Shown in pieces: positions 6,767 to 12,494 of a stretch of DNA of 12,494 bases. The position numbers were made by a program, and so were the translations under genes. The stretch is from the NCBI GenBank assembly GCA_017963875.1, contig JAGCTA010000404.1, forward strand, positions 1 through 12,494, given 5' to 3'. Position 1 is the stretch's first letter. Every line of letters begins with the position of its first letter. Under the pieces are notes generated by a model. The model saw only the letters and a list, made by a program, of their open reading frames with translations. It did no database searches and was not told the origin of the DNA. The stretch comes from Victivallales bacterium. GTDB lineage: Bacteria; Verrucomicrobiota; Lentisphaeria; Oligosphaerales; Oligosphaeraceae.

Positions 6767-8836
6767 ATGACTGATTTCACACTTGGTTCGATGTATTGGA
6801 TCAATCCGAAGTATTCGCTGGACGATTTCCGCGCAGACATGCGGAGGATCCGTGAGAATAAAATCACGTTATTGCGGATTTTCATCCAGTGGGAATATGT
6901 CGAAGTCGAAAGAAACAAGTTCGATTTTTCATTTTTCGACACGTTTTTCCGTGCGGCGGAAGAGGAAGGAATCGGGGTGATGCCCACATTGCTTTTCTAT
7001 CTGCCATTTCACCGTCTGGTCGAACAGAAGGAAAACGGACGGGCTGACACAGGGCGACGCTATCCATGCCTTGATCGTCCAGAGATTCGCGAGGGGCTGG
7101 AACGTTTCTTTACAGAAACTGTGCGCCATTTCAAGGATTCACCCTCGCTGAAAATGTGGAGTCTATGGAACGAACCCACTGATGGAATTTGCAAATGCCC
7201 TGATTCACTGGAGAAATTCGCCTTCTGGCTTAAAAGGAAATATCCTACGCTGGATGAACTGAAAGAGAACTGGGCTGGCGAATATTCCATCTTCAATCCT
7301 ATCATTCCTCGTTCCATGGATGAATTGAATGCCGCCTGGCTTGGAAATGTCTTGGACTTGCCGCTTAGGGGACGTGATACCGCCATGCGGCTTGACTGGT
7401 TTGATTTTCAACTGGAAAACTCTGCGGAGCATCTGGCGTTTTTGGCAGGGCTGGTTCGCAAATATGACAAGGTCCATCCGCTGCATTCCAATCCTGCCTG
7501 CACTGCTACAAACCCTGTTGGCGGGAGTGGCACATCTCCGTGGAAACTGGCAAAAGTGCAGGAGAGCACTGGCGGTTCCATTCATCCTCACGGCTTTTTT
7601 CCAGGGCTTGAAAATGATCGGTCGAAATATCCTCGCGCCATGCTGTCGGTCATTGACCTGGTTCGTTCATGGGTCGCTGGAGGCGAAGGCTGGATTGGTG
7701 AATATCAGGGCGGTTCCACATTTGAGAAGCCTTGTGCCTATACGCCACGGGGAACTGATATTTCAGCCACGCTGTACCATGCGCTGGCACGTGGACTGCG
7801 TGGCCTCATCTTCTGGGAATGGCAGTCTTGGCGTTCAGGCATGTTCGAGCCTGGTGAATTCAGCCTTCGAAATCCGACAGACTGCGGCCCGACCGAGCGT
7901 TCAAATGCGGCGGCACAGTTCGGTGCGTTTCTAGAGAAATACAAGCCGAATCTGGCAAAACTCCAGCCGCCGCAACCGAAAATCGCTATTCTTCATTCCA
8001 TGGACCAGTTCGGGGCAGACGCATTGCTGTATTCTCCAAATATCCCAGTCAATCGCCATTTCCAGGCTGCTTTCGCCTGCCAACAGACTTTGGCAAAGGG
8101 TGGTATTCCCGTTGATTTCATCACGGAGTCCCAATTGTCGGAAGGTGTCCTGAAGCAATATCGGATTCTGATTCTTCCGCAAGTTCGCATGATTGCCCCG
8201 TCCACGGCTGCTGCCATCGAGGAGTTCGTCCGAGGCGGAGGTGCGATATGGGCGGATGGACGCTGCGGTTTCCTTGATAAACACATGTTCCTGCGCCACA
8301 CCGTGCCTGGAAATGGTCTGGATCGTGTTTTCGGCTGTCGCGAGATTGACGAAGTCGCACCTCGTGAGAATGACTTGCTGATTCTCAAGGATGGTTCCAC
8401 TGTGAAGCCGCATCGTGAAATACAGCGGCTGAAGGTGGCAGAGTCCGCCGAAATCCTTGCGGAATGCAATGGCTATCCTGCGGCTGTGCGCAATCGTTAT
8501 GGAAAAGGAAATGCGGAACTTTGGGGAACGTATCTTTCCGCCAATCCCGAAACGGATTTTTCCGCAATTCTGCTCGGTTTTGCCAAGGCTAACGGTGTCA
8601 TGCCTGATATTAGGCTCAATTATGGCAAGGACGTAATTGTTTCCATGCTTCGTGGAGAAAACAATCTCCTTGCTGTATTCACATCGCTTGTAGAGCGTGA
8701 ACAGTCGGTGACAGCGGAACTTCCCATCCAGAATGGCAGAATCCTCAATGGCGCATCGGCTGTTTTAGCAGGAAATACCGTCGAATTTACTCTCAGCCCA
8801 GATGAAACGCTTCCGTTGTTGATCCAAACGGAATAA
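6767..8836 (+). CDS. GH42-like glycoside hydrolase (beta-galactosidase type), cytosolic
   Basis: This 689-residue protein has the GH42 layout. An N-terminal clan-A TIM barrel (about 1-385) carries acid/base candidate Glu136 in LWNEP and nucleophile candidate Glu312 in WIGEYQGG. A flavodoxin-like trimerisation domain (about 403-600) begins at PKIAILHS and includes ILILPQ and FVRGGGAIW. A C-terminal beta domain follows. Family members usually hydrolyse terminal beta-D-galactosides, though others act on different sugars, so specificity is uncertain. Cys101, Cys142 and Cys144 recall the zinc-cysteine cluster of some GH42 enzymes, but the fourth cysteine is not evident. There is no signal peptide, so the substrate must be imported. 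It closes the operon and would supply the monosaccharide for the upstream enzymes. Confidence 0.85.
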   Translation: MTDFTLGSMYWINPKYSLDDFRADMRRIRENKITLLRIFIQWEYVEVERNKFDFSFFDTFFRAAEEEGIGVMPTLLFYLPFHRLVEQKENGRADTGRRYPCLDRPEIREGLERFFTETVRHFKDSPSLKMWSLWNEPTDGICKCPDSLEKFAFWLKRKYPTLDELKENWAGEYSIFNPIIPRSMDELNAAWLGNVLDLPLRGRDTAMRLDWFDFQLENSAEHLAFLAGLVRKYDKVHPLHSNPACTATNPVGGSGTSPWKLAKVQESTGGSIHPHGFFPGLENDRSKYPRAMLSVIDLVRSWVAGGEGWIGEYQGGSTFEKPCAYTPRGTDISATLYHALARGLRGLIFWEWQSWRSGMFEPGEFSLRNPTDCGPTERSNAAAQFGAFLEKYKPNLAKLQPPQPKIAILHSMDQFGADALLYSPNIPVNRHFQAAFACQQTLAKGGIPVDFITESQLSEGVLKQYRILILPQVRMIAPSTAAAIEEFVRGGGAIWADGRCGFLDKHMFLRHTVPGNGLDRVFGCREIDEVAPRENDLLILKDGSTVKPHREIQRLKVAESAEILAECNGYPAAVRNRYGKGNAELWGTYLSANPETDFSAILLGFAKANGVMPDIRLNYGKDVIVSMLRGENNLLAVFTSLVEREQSVTAELPIQNGRILNGASAVLAGNTVEFTLSPDETLPLLIQTE

Positions 8837-8847
8837 TCTCGTCTGCT

Positions 8848-8940
8848 TGTCTTCTGTGGAAGGTCAGCCCATGATGGCGATGCATAGTTTGTGCTCTTGC
8901 TGTCAGCCTGTAATTTCCTAACTGTCTTCAGTGGAAGGTC
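8848..8940. repeat. Pair of 18-base direct repeats, one mismatch
   Basis: TGTCTTCtGTGGAAGGTC (8848-8865) and TGTCTTCaGTGGAAGGTC (8923-8940) differ at one base and are 75 bases apart start to start. Each unit contains CTTC and GAAG arms around four bases, a small potential hairpin. They lie between the ends of two convergent genes. No coding region or transposon end was seen. This may be a remnant duplication, a protein-binding site or part of a dispersed intergenic repeat; two copies in one window cannot decide. Confidence 0.5.
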
Positions 8941-8948
8941 GGGGGGGG
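8941..8948. repeat. Homopolymer run of eight G
   Basis: Eight consecutive G follow directly after the second 18-base repeat. Such runs are prone to slippage and to sequencing error. Here it is outside any called gene, so phase variation of a protein is not indicated. Confidence 0.4.
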
Positions 8949-8993
8949 AGGTTTGTCTGAAGGCTGTCAAACGACATATCATGGCGTGAACGT

Positions 8994-9005
8994 GCCCTAT
9001 CGGGC
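8994..9005. terminator. Weak hairpin GCCC-TATC-GGGC in the convergent gap
   Basis: A 4-base GC stem with a 4-base loop is followed on the plus strand by TCTATTT and touches the end of the minus-strand gene. It could be a weak terminator for the plus-strand operon. The 170-base gap 8837-9006 shows no stronger hairpin with a T-tract for either gene. Confidence 0.2.
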
Positions 9006-9006
9006 T

Positions 9007-11169
9007 CTATTTCCAAATCACGGGGTGCATTGCGGAGCGTGAATGGTTGTTTTCGCCAACGGGGAAGAGTGAACGACGCTTGTTGGTGGCGGGATTGAAT
9101 GTGCAGAAATTAATCGCAGGGGCCGATGTGAAACCAAACTGGGCCAGCGGAAGAGCAATCTCGATAATCCAGCCGTCAGGCGTGCGGGATGTTGCGGAGG
9201 TGAATTGTTTGGCATTCCACTGGCCGTCACGGATGCGACCATCATACAGTGCGTTATCGGCGTTGACGACAAATTGGTAATAGGTCTGATGTCCGACGGA
9301 TGACAGGAAAATCTCAATGCAATCGTCCTCCCATGACTCGCCGTCGCGTTTGCTGTTCATGGCGGTGATTGAAGATGCCTTGATTTGAGCGGCGATGAAA
9401 AGCGTGTCATGTGCCGAATTGACCGCCAGATGCAGGTTTGCACCATCGGTTCTAGGCAATCCATTGCGGTTGTTCAGACGGAGCACGGAGGCCGCCTGCC
9501 ATTCGGCGTCATCCATTTTTCCGTCGATGACGATGTTATCCACGACTTCGGCGGTAATCGTTTCCGTCTTGCTTGTCTCCAGTTCGACAAAATCAACCTC
9601 TTTCATATCATTGACATTTGACGGCGAGACCGAAATCTCCAGAAGTCGTTCGGTATATGGTTCGATGTTGATGTTCAGTTTCTTCAGTTCATCAACCTTC
9701 CATTGACGTGCGCCAGCAGGAGAAAGAAGCAACACTTTCTCAAGTGGGAAAAAGACTGTATAATCATTTCCTGGCAAGTCCGCATGGGGGGTAAGCATCA
9801 CCGCCAGCGATGTGTCTGAGGGATTGTTCAACAAAAGGCGCGTTAGAGTGCCGTTTGTACCGCCAGACCGCAAATTGACCGCCCTTGGCGAGACAAGTGG
9901 CGTGTCAATCAGTTTGCCGCAGTATGGAAGTTTAATACGGTCGATTTTGGCGGCGAAGTCAAACAGGCTTGGCTTGCCAGCGACATCGCGAAGCATATCA
10001 TCCAGCATCGATGCTTCTTTGACGACGGGGCTGGGAGTCAGTCCAGGCCCGAGCACGATTTCACGGAACGTATTGATTTCTGCAACTGTGATGCCAGCGC
10101 GAAGCAGATAGCGTTCCGCCTTCCAGGATAGCGGCTCGTCCTTTGTCCCGAAATGCGCCATGCCATTGTCAAGACTGTCGAAGTATTTGTGAATGCGCGC
10201 GGTATAGAAGGATGTGAACGTGTAGTCTTTCATGATTTCCTCACGATCGACGCCGAGGGTCGCGAGGAGCAGGTAGGCGAGGGAGCCTGTGCGGTCTGCG
10301 CCTCCAATGCAATGGAAGTCAATCGGATAGTTGCGTTTGTCGCAGAACACCCTGAACAGTTTCGCATAGTTTTCCATGCCGCCCTGCGAGTAGATGTCGG
10401 CGTATGCGCGTGATGAAATATTGATGAAATTGACGTCGGGGCCGATGGGCGATTCCGTCATGGAAGCGGTTTCTCGTGCGGAGCGCAAGTCCAAATCGGT
10501 GCGGATTTTCATGACGTCGCGGAGGATGCGCCTGCCTTCTTCATTGAACTGCGGCTTGCCAGGCGTCTTGCCGCCGTCAGGAGAATTGAAATTGATTCCA
10601 GCACTTCTGAAAATGAGATTCTGCGGAATCATGCGCCCATCAAGGCCGCGACGACCGCCAAGGTCGCGGACGTTGTGCATGTTTGGGACAAACATGACAC
10701 GTGGCGTCTGAGGATCGACTGTGAACGAGTTGACTGGTGTGGACAGTACCCGCCCGTCCGAATAGCACACTTCAGCCTTCCAATAGTAGGTCTTGCCGAT
10801 TTCAAGGTTGTAAACTATTTGCTGCGAATGGCCTGGCGTGTATATGATTGGATTCTTCAAGTTGTGGGACTCGGAGAGTGTCACGCGATAGGAGGTGTTT
10901 TTGCGGTCGCCTTTGAATGTCCAGTCCAATATGACGCCCTGCGGTTGTGAATGCACCGTGGCGGCGAAATCGGAGGCCAGTGACGTCTTTGACAGCAGTT
11001 CGCGCGCCTTGTCCTCTGGAAGTTCCACGTACATGCGCTGGGCTGGTTTCATGTTTGACACAATGCCGCCGTTCTTAGGTGACACGATTGCGAGTGAGTC
11101 GGCAAATAGTCCAGTGCCAAAAGAAAGCAAGGAAACAAACAGGAAGCAGAGAGAATGTGTGTTTTTCAT
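9007..11169 (-). CDS. Exported tyrosine-phosphatase-like protein with CBM9-like C-terminal domain
   Basis: A likely signal peptide spans 1 to about 23-27: Lys2, a hydrophobic core and a short-residue cleavage region around LFADSLA. A fibronectin-III-like beta domain (about 75-152) precedes a tyrosine/dual-specificity-type phosphatase domain (about 160-375). That domain carries NVRDLGG (166-172) and the P-loop HCIGGADRT, with catalytic Cys287 and Arg293 in the HCx5R pattern. An uncharacterised linker follows (380-540). The C-terminus (540-720) resembles family-9 carbohydrate-binding-like domains, with IDGKMDDAEW, SWEDDCIEIFL and DGWIIEIALPL. The predicted protein is periplasmic or extracellular; its substrate is unknown and could be a phosphosugar, phospholipid or phosphoprotein. 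The start is the first ATG, 24 bases after the upstream oxidoreductase stop, with a modest AAAGG 5 bases before it. The phosphatase call is firm, the CBM9 call good, the combination unusual. Confidence 0.87.
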   Translation of the reverse strand: MKNTHSLCFLFVSLLSFGTGLFADSLAIVSPKNGGIVSNMKPAQRMYVELPEDKARELLSKTSLASDFAATVHSQPQGVILDWTFKGDRKNTSYRVTLSESHNLKNPIIYTPGHSQQIVYNLEIGKTYYWKAEVCYSDGRVLSTPVNSFTVDPQTPRVMFVPNMHNVRDLGGRRGLDGRMIPQNLIFRSAGINFNSPDGGKTPGKPQFNEEGRRILRDVMKIRTDLDLRSARETASMTESPIGPDVNFINISSRAYADIYSQGGMENYAKLFRVFCDKRNYPIDFHCIGGADRTGSLAYLLLATLGVDREEIMKDYTFTSFYTARIHKYFDSLDNGMAHFGTKDEPLSWKAERYLLRAGITVAEINTFREIVLGPGLTPSPVVKEASMLDDMLRDVAGKPSLFDFAAKIDRIKLPYCGKLIDTPLVSPRAVNLRSGGTNGTLTRLLLNNPSDTSLAVMLTPHADLPGNDYTVFFPLEKVLLLSPAGARQWKVDELKKLNINIEPYTERLLEISVSPSNVNDMKEVDFVELETSKTETITAEVVDNIVIDGKMDDAEWQAASVLRLNNRNGLPRTDGANLHLAVNSAHDTLFIAAQIKASSITAMNSKRDGESWEDDCIEIFLSSVGHQTYYQFVVNADNALYDGRIRDGQWNAKQFTSATSRTPDGWIIEIALPLAQFGFTSAPAINFCTFNPATNKRRSLFPVGENNHSRSAMHPVIWK

Positions 11170-11193
11170 GATGGCCTTTAAGGCTTATATGGA

Positions 11194-12494
11194 TTATTCA
11201 ACAATGATTTTGGCTGGGTTCAGGATGTTTTTCGGGTCAAAGGCGTGCTTGATGGCTGCCATGAGGGCGAGATTGGCGTGCGGAAGCGAATCGGCAAGAT
11301 AGGGTTTCTTGGCAAAGCCGATGCCATGTTCGCCAGAAACCTGGCCGCCAAGTTCGTGGGCCTTGCCATAAAGTTCTTGGAAGACAGTCTCCAGACGCGT
11401 ATGCCATTCGGCTTCAGGAAGGTCGTCGCGTAGAATGTAGATGTGCAGATTGCCATCGCCCGCATGGCCGAAAGAACGGATGCGAATGTGGTGCTTATCT
11501 TGAAGAGCGTGTGCGAAAAGGATGAATTCCGCGACATGTCGGCGTGGGACGACGACGTCGCATTCGTCCATCTCCGTGGTGGACGCCTTGATTGCTTCGA
11601 GGAAGGCACCGCGCGCAGACCAGATGGACTCGTTGCGCTCCTGCGTATTGGAAAGCAGCACGTCGAGTGCGCCTGCCTCAAGGCAGATGTTCGCGGCGGA
11701 TGTGTAGGCGAACTCCAATTCATCGCGGCTTGCTGCGTCGAATGTAAGCAGCAGATAGGCGTCGGCACTGTTGTCAGGGAACTTGCGCCCAAGAAATTCC
11801 TCGGATGCGAGGATGACCTCGCGTTCCATGAATTCGACGGCGGTCGGTACGGAACTTGCGCGGAGGACCAGCGGCACAGTCTGGATGGCGGCGGGCAGCG
11901 TCGGGAAGGGGACGAGCAGGCTGATTTTGAATTTCGGCAGCGGCAGCAGCCGCAGGATGGCCTTGGTGACGACCGCTAGCGTCCCTTCGGAGCCGACGAC
12001 GAGGTCTTTCAGACTGTAGCCTGAACTGTTCTTGACGACTTTTCCTCCGAGTTCCGTGACCTCGCCGTTGGGCAGGACGACTTCAAGCCCACGCACATAG
12101 TCGCGCGTGACGCCGTATTTGACGGCACGCATGCCGCCAGCGTTTGTACTGATGTTCCCGCCGATAGTGGCGCTTTTCTCGCCTGGGTCGGGCGGATAGA
12201 GGAAGCCGCGTTCCTCAACATATTTAACAACCTCCATCAGCAGTACGCCAGGCTCCAAGGTGAGCGTCAGGTTGTCTTCATCAAGTTCGATGATACGGTT
12301 CATGCCGCTGAGGTCAAGAAGGATGCCGCCATACAGCGGCACTGCACCGCCGACAAGGCCCGTGCCCTGACCGCGCGGCGTGACGGGGATGGTGTGCTCG
12401 TAGGCATACTTCATGACGGCGGCGACTTCCTGTGTGGAAGCCGCTTTGACGAGCACGTCGGGGCGGCGGCGGATGCCTGAAAGTTCGTCGTGGC
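11194..12494 (-). CDS. GlcD-type FAD-binding oxidoreductase (glycolate / D-lactate dehydrogenase family), 5' end missing
   Basis: The visible 432 residues match the FAD-linked 2-hydroxyacid dehydrogenases of the GlcD/D-lactate dehydrogenase group, which oxidise glycolate, D-lactate or related acids. The PCMH-type FAD domain is shown by [24 protein letters not shown], and [14 protein letters not shown]. The C-terminal FAD-oxidase domain is shown by [10 protein letters not shown] and SGEHGIG. The frame stays open beyond the GTG at 12456 to the window edge, and the extra residues ([12 protein letters not shown], before LVKAAS) fit the family. That GTG is therefore internal, and roughly 25-60 N-terminal residues lie outside. 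It ends with TAA 24 bases before the phosphatase gene, so the two are probably co-transcribed. The substrate cannot be fixed from sequence. Sampled lines of this gene are GC-richer than the plus-strand operon. Confidence 0.92.
   Translation of the reverse strand, partial: HDELSGIRRRPDVLVKAASTQEVAAVMKYAYEHTIPVTPRGQGTGLVGGAVPLYGGILLDLSGMNRIIELDEDNLTLTLEPGVLLMEVVKYVEERGFLYPPDPGEKSATIGGNISTNAGGMRAVKYGVTRDYVRGLEVVLPNGEVTELGGKVVKNSSGYSLKDLVVGSEGTLAVVTKAILRLLPLPKFKISLLVPFPTLPAAIQTVPLVLRASSVPTAVEFMEREVILASEEFLGRKFPDNSADAYLLLTFDAASRDELEFAYTSAANICLEAGALDVLLSNTQERNESIWSARGAFLEAIKASTTEMDECDVVVPRRHVAEFILFAHALQDKHHIRIRSFGHAGDGNLHIYILRDDLPEAEWHTRLETVFQELYGKAHELGGQVSGEHGIGFAKKPYLADSLPHANLALMAAIKHAFDPKNILNPAKIIVE

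Noticed and set aside
7329..7934. 201-residue plus-strand open frame inside the GH42-like gene
   Set aside because: It overlaps the catalytic barrel of a clear glycoside hydrolase in another frame.
11443..11979. 178-residue plus-strand open frame
   Set aside because: It is antisense to the oxidoreductase, whose family motifs are unmistakable; GC-rich genes often give long antisense frames.
12454..12456. GTG as the start of the oxidoreductase
   Set aside because: The frame is open to the window edge and the residues before this codon continue the family sequence, so the gene is cut by the edge.

Overview
The window carries a five-gene plus-strand cluster (278-8836) that looks like a sugar-catabolic operon, followed by a convergent minus-strand pair (9007-12494) whose first gene runs off the right edge. 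Nothing here is a housekeeping marker, so the host cannot be named. The gene content (RpiR regulator, large class I phosphomannose-isomerase-like protein, ROK kinase, GH42-type glycosidase, CBM9-like exported protein) fits a saccharolytic bacterium. A member of the PVC group such as Lentisphaerota, or a similar polysaccharide degrader, is my guess only.

Layout. 1-277 is a divergent intergenic region. At its left edge is the probable first few codons of a minus-strand gene with a very good ribosome binding site (1-16). It also holds several inverted repeats and a probable promoter for the operon. Then come an RpiR-type regulator (278-1129), a 597-residue mannose-6-phosphate isomerase-like protein (1151-2944), a protein in which a ROK sugar kinase is fused to an SGNH/GDSL hydrolase (2941-4851), a 617-residue protein I do not recognise (4848-6701), and a GH42-like glycoside hydrolase (6767-8836). 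The isomerase/kinase and kinase/unknown junctions are 4-base ATGA overlaps. 8837-9006 is a short convergent gap with a near-perfect 18-base direct repeat, a run of eight G and a weak hairpin. On the minus strand a GlcD-type FAD oxidoreductase (partial, 11194-12494) lies 24 bases upstream of an exported tyrosine-phosphatase-like protein with a CBM9-like C-terminus (9007-11169).

How it may work together (inference). None of the five plus-strand proteins has a visible signal peptide, so the pathway appears cytosolic. The GH42-like enzyme would release a sugar from an imported oligosaccharide. The SGNH half of the fusion would remove an ester (for example acetyl) group and the ROK half would phosphorylate the sugar. 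The isomerase-like protein would pass the sugar phosphate towards fructose-6-phosphate, and the RpiR SIS domain would sense a phosphosugar. No transporter is present in the window. The most unusual items are the ROK-SGNH fusion, the unrecognised protein locked into the same operon, and the exported phosphatase with a carbohydrate-binding-like domain.
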